Positions 36,943-44,687 of a DNA stretch of 64,000 bases are shown here, one piece after another. This DNA comes from Dyadobacter luticola (GTDB lineage: Bacteria; Bacteroidota; Bacteroidia; Cytophagales; Spirosomataceae), in NCBI RefSeq assembly GCF_005860805.1, contig NZ_VCEJ01000008.1, positions 310,001-374,000 of the forward strand. The letters run 5' to 3'. The position numbers and the translations under genes were made by a program. Below the pieces are notes generated by a model that made no database searches, had not been told where the DNA came from, and worked only from the letters and a program-made list of their open reading frames with translations. The stretch's first letter is position 1; every line of letters begins with the position of its first letter.

Positions 36943-37482
36943 ATGGCAACATTATCAATAGAGAAAAAACCTAAGTACGAGCGGATCATCAACATTCTGG
37001 CTGTGGCAATTCCGCTTGCCGTGGCCGTTTTGCTAGGGATTAGGCAAAAAATCGATTTAGGAGCGTGGACAAAAGTTTTGCCACATGTAATCGGCGTGAT
37101 TAATTCGCTTACTGCTATTTTGCTGATGGCGGGATTTTATTTTGTTAAAAACAACAATCTTTCTGCTCACAGAAAAACGATGACGGCTGCTTTCTTGCTG
37201 GGTGCTGTTTTTCTAATTTGCTACATTCTTTACCATATTTCAAATGAGTCCACGCCTTACGGAGGGCAGGGATTTCTCAGACCGATCTATTATTTCCTGC
37301 TTATTTCGCACATTCTGTTGTCGATCGGGGTTGTTTGGTTTGTGTTGCGGGCGGTTTATTTTGGTTATACCAATCAAATTGTACAGCATCGGAAAGCTGT
37401 AAAATGGGCATTTCCGATCTGGTTATATGTCAGTATCAGTGGAGTTATCGTTTATCTGATGATCAGTCCTTATTACGTATGA
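36943..37482 (+). CDS. DUF420 membrane protein (CtaM-like)
   Basis: A 179-residue protein with about five membrane helices. AHRKTMTAAFLLGAVFLICY and QHRKAVKWAFPIWLYVSISG contain the two conserved HRK motifs of DUF420. A member of this family (CtaM) is needed for maturation of heme A-containing oxidases in Firmicutes, which suits its place at the end of the oxidase operon. It begins 2 nt after the SCO-like gene and overlaps the next gene by 4 nt (ATGA). Confidence 0.82.
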   Translation: MATLSIEKKPKYERIINILAVAIPLAVAVLLGIRQKIDLGAWTKVLPHVIGVINSLTAILLMAGFYFVKNNNLSAHRKTMTAAFLLGAVFLICYILYHISNESTPYGGQGFLRPIYYFLLISHILLSIGVVWFVLRAVYFGYTNQIVQHRKAVKWAFPIWLYVSISGVIVYLMISPYYV

Positions 37483-37760
37483 AAAAATTTGCATTAGTAT
37501 TCGGTCTAGTTGTTTCTCTGGTTTTGTCAGGTGCAGATTCATGGGCGCAATGTGCGATGTGCCGGGGTACGGTTGAAAGTTCGATGGGAAATGGCAGAAA
37601 CAATGTGGGTGTCGGCTTGAATACCGGGATCATGTTCTTGTTTGTGATGCCGTATTTGCTGGTAGGTGTAATCGGCTACTTGTGGTACCGGAACAGTAAG
37701 AGAGATCAGCAGGAGCGTCAATTCGTGACGTCGCGTGTGAAGCAGGCATTTCAAAGCTAA
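37479..37760 (+). CDS. Small membrane protein with CxxC, end of the oxidase operon
   Basis: 93 residues. The ATG overlaps the DUF420 stop (ATGA). It has a signal peptide (about 1-22, ending SWAQ), then QCAMCRGTVESSMG, a CxxC pair without the His needed for heme binding, one membrane helix (about 48-67, MFLFVMPYLLVGVIGYLW), and a basic tail. I know no characterised function. The exposed CxxC in the periplasm and the operon position suggest a role in oxidase assembly (thiol or copper handling), which is inference. Confidence 0.7.
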   Translation: MKKFALVFGLVVSLVLSGADSWAQCAMCRGTVESSMGNGRNNVGVGLNTGIMFLFVMPYLLVGVIGYLWYRNSKRDQQERQFVTSRVKQAFQS

Positions 37761-37785
37761 GACAATACTTTAAATAATGTAGAGG

Positions 37786-37814
37786 GCGAAACTGGAAACG
37801 GTTTCGCTTTTTTT
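37786..37814 (+). terminator. Terminator of the respiratory gene block
   Basis: GCGAAAC at 37786-37792 pairs with GTTTCGC at 37801-37807 (8-nt loop), followed by seven T. It closes the roughly 16.5-kb act-cox block. Confidence 0.85.
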
Positions 37815-37860
37815 ATGCGTAGAAAACGGATCTCCCGCCTTTATTCAAAAACTTTATCCG

Positions 37861-40386
37861 ATGCGCGTCACGCTCTTTCTCCTGCTATTTTTTAAATGTG
37901 TGTTACTTCCAGCACAGAATATTTCCACCGCAAAACCCTGGACATATTGGTGGTGGATGGGCAGCGCAGTGACGAAAGAAGACATTTCAGCGCAGCTACA
38001 ATTCTTCAAAAAATCCGGTCTTGGCGGCGCACATATCATTCCGATTTATGGCGTGAAGGGTTACGAGTCGAAGAACATTTCCTTTCTCTCACCCCAGTGG
38101 CTGGAAATGATGCAATATACCGTGCAGGAAGGCGCCCGGCTCGGAATCGGTGTGGACATGACGACAGGTACCGGCTGGCCTTTCGGCGGGCCTAATGTGG
38201 ATACCTCAAACGCAGCTAGAAATATGGTGGTGACAGATGGAAATCTTTTCATTACGCCGACCAAACAAAAAGTAAAAAGGGCCGCTCCCGGCGGGGAAGG
38301 ATTCGTTTTAGATCCGTTTCAATCCAATGCGATGGACAAATATCTCACCCGCTTTGATTCGGCTTTTAAAGGAATATCAAGTAAGCCAAGATCCATGTAT
38401 ATGGATTCGTACGAGGCTTACGGGGCAAATTGGACGGACGATTTTACAAAACAATTCAAAGAAAGACGGGGATACGATTTAAGCTCAACATTAACCTTGT
38501 TGACGGATTCCTCAGGTAATCCGGATGCCGAGCTGGTCAAAATAGATTACCACCAAACATTGGCGGAGCTGCTTTATGAGCGATATGCAGTGCCCTGGAC
38601 AAAATGGAGCCGCGAACATGGATTTTTAACCAGATACCAGGCGCACGGTTCACCTGGAAATTTGCTCGACCTATATGCGGCGTCCGACATCCCGGAAACA
38701 GAATCTTTTGGTACGAGCCGCCTCCCCATCCCCGGACTGCGCGTTGATCCCGATTATTCTATCGATCAGTTTGGTACGCCTAATCCGCTCGCGATGAAAT
38801 TTGCGTCTTCCGCGGCAAACCTGATGGGTAAACCTTTGGTAAGTTCTGAAACCGGTACCTGGCTTGCGAATCATTTCAAAGTGTCACTATCACAGTTGAA
38901 GCCGCAAATCGATGAGCTTTTTGTGGCGGGTATCAACCACATTTTTTATCACGGTACCACGTACTCGCCAGACAAGGAAGCTTATCCGGGCTGGCTGTTT
39001 TATGCGTCTACCAATTTTGGAAAGCATTCGCATTTCGCCGGGGAGTTTTCCTTAATGAATGCTTATGTTGAACAATGCCAGAGCATCTTACAGAATAGTA
39101 CTTCAGATAATGATCTGCTTGTATATTTTCCAATTCATGATTTGTGGGCTACAAAAGCGAAATCGGCCGGGAATGTACATTTGCTTGAAGTGCACCATGT
39201 AGACCGCTGGCTGCTGGATTTGCCCTTTGGGAAATTATCTAAAAAGCTTTGGAATGAGGGCTATGCATTTGACTATGTATCAGATATGCAGTTGAAAAAC
39301 CTCACTTCCGACAAGGATGGAAATTTGCATTCAGGTAAAGCCATTTATAAAACATTACTGATTCCGGCTGCTACTTACCTGCCGACCGAAACATTGGCTG
39401 AATTAAAGCGACTCGCCAGCGCAGGGGTGAAGATTGTCTTCGATTCGAAACTGCCGTCAAAAGTGACCGGATATGCAGATCACTTAAAGCGGCAAACGAT
39501 TTTTGAAAATGAGCTTCAAATGTTGGCGAAGGTGAAAACGGTGAAGGTTTCAACGGATCTGGAAGCTGATTTGAAAAATAACAGTATATCCCGGGAGAAA
39601 TCGCTCTCCGCTAATCATTTAAATTTTATCCGAAAGAAAGCGACAGATGGAAGTAAGTTGTATTTCGTCACCAACCTTGGCAATGCGTTTCAGGAAGGTT
39701 GGGTCACGGTAAGTGCTGGGAGTAATTTTTTCAAAAATGATCCGATCTTGGGTAAGTCGCTGTTGGCTTATCGAAAAGGAAATGTGGGCGAGGAGTTTTT
39801 TCTTTCGCTGGCGCCGGGGCAGTCTTGTTTTTTATTGGCAGGAACTGAAAAAGCGGCCCGTAAGCCGGTATCTGGTAAGAAGGAAGAATTTCAGATTTCC
39901 GGTGACTGGAATTTAAAATTTACAGAAGGAAAACCTCGCCTGCCTGCGGCAGCTAAGTTTACGGATTTGAGATCCTGGACAACATTACCCGACTCAGCAG
40001 AATTCTTTTCAGGCAAAGCAAACTATAAAATCACGTTCGACATACCAGAAGCTGTTTTGAAAAATCAGCAGGTTGAACTGGACTTAGGCGATGTGAGGGA
40101 ATCAGCGAAAGTTACCCTTAACGGAAAAGAATTAGGAACATTATGGAGCATTCCGTTTCGAACCCGGATTGATCCGAAACTTTTGAAAATGAAAGATAAT
40201 GTCCTTGAAATTGAGGTAACCAATCTTTCTGCGAATTATATGCGGCTGCGCGACACACAAATGCCCGATTGGAAGAAATTTTACGAGATTAACATTGTCG
40301 ACATTACCTATAAAAAATTTGATGCAGCAAAATGGGAGCCGATGCCGTCGGGCTTGCTGGGACCGGTAAAGCTGGTTTATGAATAA
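37861..40386 (+). CDS. Glycoside hydrolase family 106-like (alpha-L-rhamnosidase type)
   Basis: 841 residues with an N-terminal signal peptide (about 1-18). The start of the mature protein (TYWWWMGSAVTKEDISAQL, FFKKSGLGGAHIIPIYGVKG, GVDMTTGTGWPFGGP) matches the catalytic-domain opening of GH106 enzymes, which remove alpha-linked rhamnose from plant pectins and other glycans. The C-terminal 150 residues look like a galactose-binding beta-sandwich (LDLGDVRESAKVTLNGKELG). It is not embedded in a SusCD locus here. Its stop codon directly abuts the stop codon of the convergent murI. Confidence 0.8.
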   Translation: MRVTLFLLLFFKCVLLPAQNISTAKPWTYWWWMGSAVTKEDISAQLQFFKKSGLGGAHIIPIYGVKGYESKNISFLSPQWLEMMQYTVQEGARLGIGVDMTTGTGWPFGGPNVDTSNAARNMVVTDGNLFITPTKQKVKRAAPGGEGFVLDPFQSNAMDKYLTRFDSAFKGISSKPRSMYMDSYEAYGANWTDDFTKQFKERRGYDLSSTLTLLTDSSGNPDAELVKIDYHQTLAELLYERYAVPWTKWSREHGFLTRYQAHGSPGNLLDLYAASDIPETESFGTSRLPIPGLRVDPDYSIDQFGTPNPLAMKFASSAANLMGKPLVSSETGTWLANHFKVSLSQLKPQIDELFVAGINHIFYHGTTYSPDKEAYPGWLFYASTNFGKHSHFAGEFSLMNAYVEQCQSILQNSTSDNDLLVYFPIHDLWATKAKSAGNVHLLEVHHVDRWLLDLPFGKLSKKLWNEGYAFDYVSDMQLKNLTSDKDGNLHSGKAIYKTLLIPAATYLPTETLAELKRLASAGVKIVFDSKLPSKVTGYADHLKRQTIFENELQMLAKVKTVKVSTDLEADLKNNSISREKSLSANHLNFIRKKATDGSKLYFVTNLGNAFQEGWVTVSAGSNFFKNDPILGKSLLAYRKGNVGEEFFLSLAPGQSCFLLAGTEKAARKPVSGKKEEFQISGDWNLKFTEGKPRLPAAAKFTDLRSWTTLPDSAEFFSGKANYKITFDIPEAVLKNQQVELDLGDVRESAKVTLNGKELGTLWSIPFRTRIDPKLLKMKDNVLEIEVTNLSANYMRLRDTQMPDWKKFYEINIVDITYKKFDAAKWEPMPSGLLGPVKLVYE

Positions 40387-41196
40387 TCATTCCCAAAGCG
40401 GATAATGTTCCAGCTGGATTTGCTCCCCAAAAAATATGTTAGTCGATTGCTCAAAAGACAACGTGTAATCCGAAACGTAGAACTGTCGCCTGCCTTCGCC
40501 TTTCGCGTTCACCAGATAATGTTGTTCCAGCCAGGCTTTTAACGAGCGCGCGACGATTTCAGAGGTGTCCAGAATTTCTACCTGCTCCTTGTAAAACTGC
40601 CCGATCTGTTTTTTGATCAAAGGATAATGTGTACAGCCGAGGATTAATGCTTCGATGGAAGTTAATGTTGGGTCGGACAGGTAGTTGGTGATAATGCTTT
40701 CACTAATGTTATTGTCAAAAAATCCTTCCTCTATCATCGGCGCCAGCAGCGGCGTGGCCAGCGATTTCAGGTAAATATTTTTGTCCAGCGCGTCCACTTT
40801 CTTTTTATAAACATTAGAAGTGACCGTCTGCTTCGTGCCGATCAGCCCGATGCTTTTTCCTTCATAATGTTCCTTAATGTAATCGACCACCGGATCGATC
40901 ACATTCAAAACTTTTGCCTTGCTCCCCACATATTCCCGCACCAATTCATAAGCCGCAGCCGAGGCCGAGTTACAAGCGATCAGTATCAGCTTGCAATTTT
41001 GCTGGATTAGCATATTGCAGATTTTGATAGAATAAGCCTGGATTGCAGCCGTCGATTTATCACCGTAAGGCAGGTGGGCAGTATCGCCAAAATAAATGGT
41101 GTTTTCCTGGGGCAGCAGCCGGGTCACCGCTTTTGCGACGGTCATACCGCCAATACCACTGTCAAAAATGCCAATCGGAGCAGAAGAATCGAGCAT
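40387..41196 (-). CDS. murI: Glutamate racemase
   Basis: MurI makes D-glutamate for peptidoglycan, feeding the MurD reaction encoded at 6.1 kb. The 269-residue protein has IGIFDSGIGGMTVAKAV at the N-terminus and both catalytic cysteines, in ACNSAS (commonly ACNTAS) and in LGCTHYPL. ATG 41196 is chosen; an in-frame ATG at 41217 adds seven residues with no family support and lies at the predicted transcription start. It is convergent with the GH106 gene with no base between the stop codons. Confidence 0.93.
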   Translation of the reverse strand: MLDSSAPIGIFDSGIGGMTVAKAVTRLLPQENTIYFGDTAHLPYGDKSTAAIQAYSIKICNMLIQQNCKLILIACNSASAAAYELVREYVGSKAKVLNVIDPVVDYIKEHYEGKSIGLIGTKQTVTSNVYKKKVDALDKNIYLKSLATPLLAPMIEEGFFDNNISESIITNYLSDPTLTSIEALILGCTHYPLIKKQIGQFYKEQVEILDTSEIVARSLKAWLEQHYLVNAKGEGRRQFYVSDYTLSFEQSTNIFFGEQIQLEHYPLWE

Positions 41197-41228
41197 AAAT
41201 TCTATTAAGAAGAGCAAGTTAATGGTTT

Positions 41229-41236
41229 CAAAACTA
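41229..41236 (-). promoter_or_regulatory. Probable -7 element of the murI promoter
   Basis: On the - strand this reads TAGTTTTG, matching TAnnTTTG. Transcription would start near 41222, about 26 nt before the murI ATG. No clear TTG at the right distance. Confidence 0.4.
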
Positions 41237-41377
41237 CGGGAACTACGTCAATAACTTATAGAATAGGAAATAAAATTGGCTGCTAGGATCGCAAAATGAC
41301 ATTATCTCAAAAAAGTTTGAGACTGGTGCAACCTCATTATAAACTTTGAGCATCTTGCTGTCGAAACCACGAATTTA

Positions 41378-41968
41378 ATGGGTCGAATTTTAACATTATT
41401 TAGCCAGGAAAAACAACTTGTCAATGCGCTGAGGAAGGCAGATCCGAAGGCACAGCGGCAGGTTTACGATAAATACAGCGCTCGCATGCTGGCTTTATGC
41501 TTCCGCTATATATGTGATGATATGGCCGCTGAGGATGTAATGGTTGAAGGGTTTCTGAAAGTTTTCGATAAGATAAGCCAGTTCAGCGGCGAAGGAAGTT
41601 TTGAAGGCTGGATTCGCAGGATTATGGTCAATGAGGCGCTAGGGTATCTGAGAAAGCAGAAGAGGGTTTTGGAAGATGCGATTTCAGAGGAAGTCAACAA
41701 CATTCCCGACTACGTTCACGCCGACCAGAATCTGGAAACCGAAGAGTTGCTAAGCCTTATTGAAACATTGCCAACCGGTTACCGGACGGTTTTCAACTTG
41801 TATGCGATCGAGGGTTATTCCCACATGGAGATTGCGGAAATGTTGGGTGTTACTGAGAGTACCTCGAAGTCGCAGCTGCACCGTGCACGTGCATTGCTGC
41901 AAAAAATGGTTTGTGATTGGGAGAATGATTTTAAAAAAAAAGTAGAATATGAAAAAGCATCCTGTTGA
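41378..41968 (+). CDS. ECF-family RNA polymerase sigma factor, second copy type
   Basis: A 196-residue sigma factor. Region 2 lies at about residues 25-95 (RQVYDKYSARMLALCFRYI, AEDVMVEGFLKVFDKI, FEGWIRRIMVNEALGYLRK). Region 4 follows at about 125-180 (IETLPTGYRTVFNLYAIEG, YSHMEIAEMLGVTESTSKS). It is clearly distinct in sequence from the sigma factor at 4.0 kb. Its stop lies inside the start of the next gene (20-nt overlap), which encodes an anti-sigma-like membrane protein. Confidence 0.92.
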   Translation: MGRILTLFSQEKQLVNALRKADPKAQRQVYDKYSARMLALCFRYICDDMAAEDVMVEGFLKVFDKISQFSGEGSFEGWIRRIMVNEALGYLRKQKRVLEDAISEEVNNIPDYVHADQNLETEELLSLIETLPTGYRTVFNLYAIEGYSHMEIAEMLGVTESTSKSQLHRARALLQKMVCDWENDFKKKVEYEKASC

Positions 41969-42779
41969 TGATCTTTTCAAACGTAAGTTGGCGGATTTAG
42001 AGAAAAAGCCCTCTGCCGGTGCTTGGCTCAAAATCCAAGAAAATACCAAATCGCGTCGCAGGCCAGTGGCGTGGATCTGGTACGCGGCTGCCAGCGTGAC
42101 CATTGCGCTGCTTGCGGGTTATGTTGTTTGGGAAAACAATCAAACGAACATTGACAAGCAGATTGGAGATCAGAAAGCGATGGCTGTTGTGAAACAGAAG
42201 ATGGCTGAGAAAGGAAAAGAAACTAGTCAGGATCCTGACACACATTTAGAAGAAGCAAAAGCTGAACCTGCTGGTGCTGAATTGGCGAAGACTGATGTGT
42301 CGGTAAAAGTGGATAATCCAAAGGTTAAGGCTGAGAAAAGTGTTTCGCCGGCTGTGATAGCTCAGCAGAAACAAGAATTGGCTGACATTCAACCTTCAAA
42401 CATTTCAGAAGAGAAAGCGCCTTCAACATTAAATTCTATTACCCCGATTAAATCACCGGAGCCGGTGGAGGTTGCGTTGACCAAACCTGCTGCAAATGAA
42501 AGCGATCTGCCAGAAGGTAAAATGCAGAAGGCGGAACAATCAATCAAGATTGTGGTTGCGGTAGAGGAGCCGGAGGATCAATCCGAAAAACCCAAAACTT
42601 CTCGATTTTCGAGAGTATTTCGTCAACTGAAAAATGCGAGAGCTGGCGAAAAAGTGGATTGGGACGAAGTGGGTTTCAATCCAAAAAATCTTGTCGCGAG
42701 GGTTGACGACCGCCTACGGACGAAAGAAGAAAAGTCGTCGGACAAAAATCAAAATTCCAGGGAGAGAACAAAATTATAA
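41949..42779 (+). CDS. Anti-sigma-like single-pass membrane protein
   Basis: 276 residues. The short cytoplasmic N-terminus (DDLFKRKLADLEKKPSAGAW, then LKIQ) resembles the start of Bacteroidota anti-sigma-like proteins. One helix follows (about 41-61, AWIWYAAASVTIALLAGYVV). The rest is a long, low-complexity Lys/Glu/Ala/Pro-rich periplasmic part ending in a basic stretch. It has no zinc-binding HxxxCxxC motif. Overlap with the sigma gene suggests coupled synthesis and direct control of the sigma factor. The function is inferred from position and architecture. Confidence 0.6.
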   Translation: MKKHPVDDLFKRKLADLEKKPSAGAWLKIQENTKSRRRPVAWIWYAAASVTIALLAGYVVWENNQTNIDKQIGDQKAMAVVKQKMAEKGKETSQDPDTHLEEAKAEPAGAELAKTDVSVKVDNPKVKAEKSVSPAVIAQQKQELADIQPSNISEEKAPSTLNSITPIKSPEPVEVALTKPAANESDLPEGKMQKAEQSIKIVVAVEEPEDQSEKPKTSRFSRVFRQLKNARAGEKVDWDEVGFNPKNLVARVDDRLRTKEEKSSDKNQNSRERTKL

Positions 42780-42789
42780 TCTGTTAGCT

Positions 42790-43890
42790 ATGAAATCGAA
42801 ATTATATATCACGCTGCTGCTTACATTATTAGCATGCTTTTCTGTGAAGGCAGAGGAAAGAAATACCCTAACATCGGGTGATGCGTCCAGCCAGAAGGAT
42901 TCCATCATTGTGACATTCGGGGACAAGACCCGGCTGGTCATCTATGGTGAAAATCGCAAGGAGCTGGAAAAAATTATGAAGTACGATTTGAATGCACTTT
43001 TGCAGGATTTGAAAGTACGTCTGGACAGCGCGAGTGGAGATACCACCTATTTAAAAGAAGAAGTAAACGGAAGCGCTTATCTCAGGCAAAAGGACGAAAG
43101 AGATGACAAGGATTATGTGCGGATCGGGCTCCGAGGGGTTCATGTGAAAGATGGAGATACACAGGTGAGTATTGATGCGAAGGGTGTTGAGGTAAAAGAT
43201 GGAACTTCGGACTCGACTTATAGAAGGATCGGCAAGCGTTTTTACCGGTCGCATGGCGGCAGCAGTCCGCGGAAGGGATTCAACATTGCGGCTGGATTAA
43301 ATACTTATGGAGAAAATCTGGCGAATGTGGAGTATGATAAGGTGGATTATGATCTGAAACCCTTCGGGTCGCGCTTTATCAGCCTGGGTTATGTTGCGAG
43401 TACCACCGTTGCCAGAGGTAAAAATGCACGCCTGCATTTTGATTTCGGAGCGGATTTCTCCTGGTACAATCTGATGTTTGATGGTAATAATACGATTGAT
43501 AAGAACGACCAACGTGTGACATTCCCAGCTGTAATGGGCGATTCAACAAAGGAAATCCAGATGAAGAAAACAAAGCTGGTGGTACCCTATGTGAACCTAT
43601 CTTTTATGCCTACCGTCAGTTTCTCACATTCGTTTATTTCTTATCTGAGCGCGGGGGTCTATGGTGGCTACCGGCTCGGTAGCTATACAAAGCTTCGGAG
43701 GGAAGGCAGCAAGGATGTAGATCACGTGAGAAAGAACTTTTTTCTGGAACAATTCAGGTATGGTTTATCAGCTGAAATCGGTATACGAAATTTCCCGGAT
43801 CTGTTCGTAAGCTATGATATCAATAAGTTGTACGAAGAAAACCGAGGACCATCTGTGCGAATGTTGAGCTTTGGCGTGAGGTTGTTTTAA
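42790..43890 (+). CDS. Outer-membrane beta-barrel-like protein of unknown function
   Basis: 366 residues from ATG 42790; the longer open frame upstream overlaps the previous gene. A signal peptide (about 1-21, ending SVKAEE) is followed by a soluble part that contains a repeated unit (VRIGLRGVHVKDGDTQVSID, then AKGVEVKDG). The second half has alternating strands with many Gly, Tyr and Phe and ends in FGVRLF, a typical barrel closing strand with terminal Phe. It begins 10 nt after the anti-sigma-like gene and is probably part of the same operon, perhaps a target or sensor of the sigma system. Confidence 0.65.
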   Translation: MKSKLYITLLLTLLACFSVKAEERNTLTSGDASSQKDSIIVTFGDKTRLVIYGENRKELEKIMKYDLNALLQDLKVRLDSASGDTTYLKEEVNGSAYLRQKDERDDKDYVRIGLRGVHVKDGDTQVSIDAKGVEVKDGTSDSTYRRIGKRFYRSHGGSSPRKGFNIAAGLNTYGENLANVEYDKVDYDLKPFGSRFISLGYVASTTVARGKNARLHFDFGADFSWYNLMFDGNNTIDKNDQRVTFPAVMGDSTKEIQMKKTKLVVPYVNLSFMPTVSFSHSFISYLSAGVYGGYRLGSYTKLRREGSKDVDHVRKNFFLEQFRYGLSAEIGIRNFPDLFVSYDINKLYEENRGPSVRMLSFGVRLF

Positions 43891-43909
43891 ATGCGAAAAA
43901 TGCTTCATG

Positions 43910-43950
43910 GAGGCTGAAATGAAGGTATTTCATTTCAGCCTCGTTTTTTA
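43910..43950 (+). terminator. Terminator of the sigma/anti-sigma operon
   Basis: A 14-bp perfect stem (GAGGCTGAAATGAA with TTCATTTCAGCCTC, 5-nt loop) is followed by a T run. It is a strong intrinsic terminator. Confidence 0.92.
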
Positions 43951-43971
43951 TTTATTTTTTTCTTGAAACAA

Positions 43972-44002
43972 TTTGAGAATTTAAGAAAAGGGTATAATTT
44001 TG
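43972..44002 (+). promoter_or_regulatory. Promoter of the tRNA-Tyr/Gly unit
   Basis: TTTG at 43972-43975, 19-nt spacer, TAATTTTG at 43995-44002. This is an exact match to the Bacteroidota consensus TTTG-N19-TAnnTTTG and one of the best promoters in the window. Confidence 0.8.
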
Positions 44003-44054
44003 CGACTCCAAAAGTGAAACGAACGGTTTTCACGGTAGTGTTGAAATGTTGTAA

Positions 44055-44137
44055 GGGGGTGTACCAGAGTGGCCAAATGGGGCAGACTGTAAATCTGCTG
44101 GTGTACGCCTACGGTGGTTCGAATCCATCCGCCCCCA
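44055..44137 (+). tRNA. tRNA-Tyr (anticodon GTA)
   Basis: An 83-nt class II tRNA. The acceptor arm GGGGGTG pairs with CGCCCCC (one G-U), the anticodon stem-loop CAGACTGTAAATCTG carries GTA, there is a long variable arm, the T arm is GGTGGTTCGAATCCATC, and the discriminator is A. CCA is not encoded. Confidence 0.96.
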
Positions 44138-44193
44138 CAGTTTATGCCTGATTTTATTCCTGAAATACCAGTCAGGAATATGGCAAAACAGAT

Positions 44194-44266
44194 GCGGAAG
44201 TAGCTCAGCTGGTAGAGCGATAGCCTTCCAAGCTATAGGTCGCGAGTTCGAACCTCGTCTTCCGCT
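44194..44266 (+). tRNA. tRNA-Gly (anticodon TCC)
   Basis: A 73-nt cloverleaf. The acceptor GCGGAAG pairs with CTTCCGC, the anticodon stem-loop ATAGCCTTCCAAGCTAT holds TCC, and the T arm is CGAGTTCGAACCTCG, with discriminator U. It shares the promoter of tRNA-Tyr and is followed by a terminator. Confidence 0.96.
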
Positions 44267-44283
44267 CATTGAATACACCATCG

Positions 44284-44333
44284 AAGCGACTAGCGAAAAC
44301 ATTCTAATGAACCATTTTCGCTAGTCGCTTTTT
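44284..44333 (+). terminator. Terminator after tRNA-Gly
   Basis: A stem of about 16 bp (AAGCGACTAGCGAAAA with TTTTCGCTAGTCGCTT, 15-nt loop) followed by TTT. It separates the Tyr/Gly tRNAs from tRNA-Thr. Confidence 0.85.
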
Positions 44334-44382
44334 GGCTAATATAAAGTTTGGCTGAAAGGTCACATTGATTTTTGAAATTTTT

Positions 44383-44454
<72 letters not shown>

Positions 44455-44463
44455 CAAAGTGAT

Positions 44464-44549
44464 TAGAGTACTTCCTTGGTAAGGAAGAGATCAGGGCCGG
44501 GCGGCCGGTGCCGCGGTCCGCCGCGCGGTTCAAATCCCCTTAAAGGCTC
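44464..44549 (+). pseudogene. Degenerate tRNA-Thr copy interrupted by a GC-rich insert
   Basis: Positions 44464-44496 repeat 44401-44433 of the intact tRNA-Thr with two mismatches (D-arm end, full anticodon arm, variable region). Positions 44528-44549 repeat 44434-44455 exactly (22 nt: T loop, T-stem 3' strand, acceptor 3' strand). Between them, at a point that is continuous in the intact gene (inside the T-stem 5' strand), is a 31-nt insert at 44497-44527 with no A and only two T. The 5' acceptor strand and most of the D arm are missing, so this cannot form a normal tRNA. Confidence 0.85.
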
Positions 44550-44609
44550 GGAGTCGTTTGCGGCTCAAAGGTTTTGATTCTGTATTTGGTTATTTGATTT
44601 TTGGAGTGC

Positions 44610-44641
44610 TTGACGTAAAGCCAACAGAATCAATATTTTAG
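44610..44641 (+). promoter_or_regulatory. Possible promoter of tuf
   Basis: TTG at 44610-44612, 21-nt spacer and TATTTTAG at 44634-44641, one base off TAnnTTTG. Transcription would start about 40 nt before tuf. Read-through from tRNA-Thr is an alternative. Confidence 0.35.
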
Positions 44642-44687
44642 TGTAAATAATTCGTAATAACTTTTTAATTTTAAGCGTACTTAAGTC

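Noticed and set aside
37551..37565. CAMCR as a heme c site in the small oxidase-operon protein
   Set aside because: A CxxCH motif needs His after the second Cys. Here it is Arg.
44464..44549. A second functional tRNA-Thr
   Set aside because: The 5' acceptor strand is missing and the T arm is split by 31 nt, so a cloverleaf cannot form.
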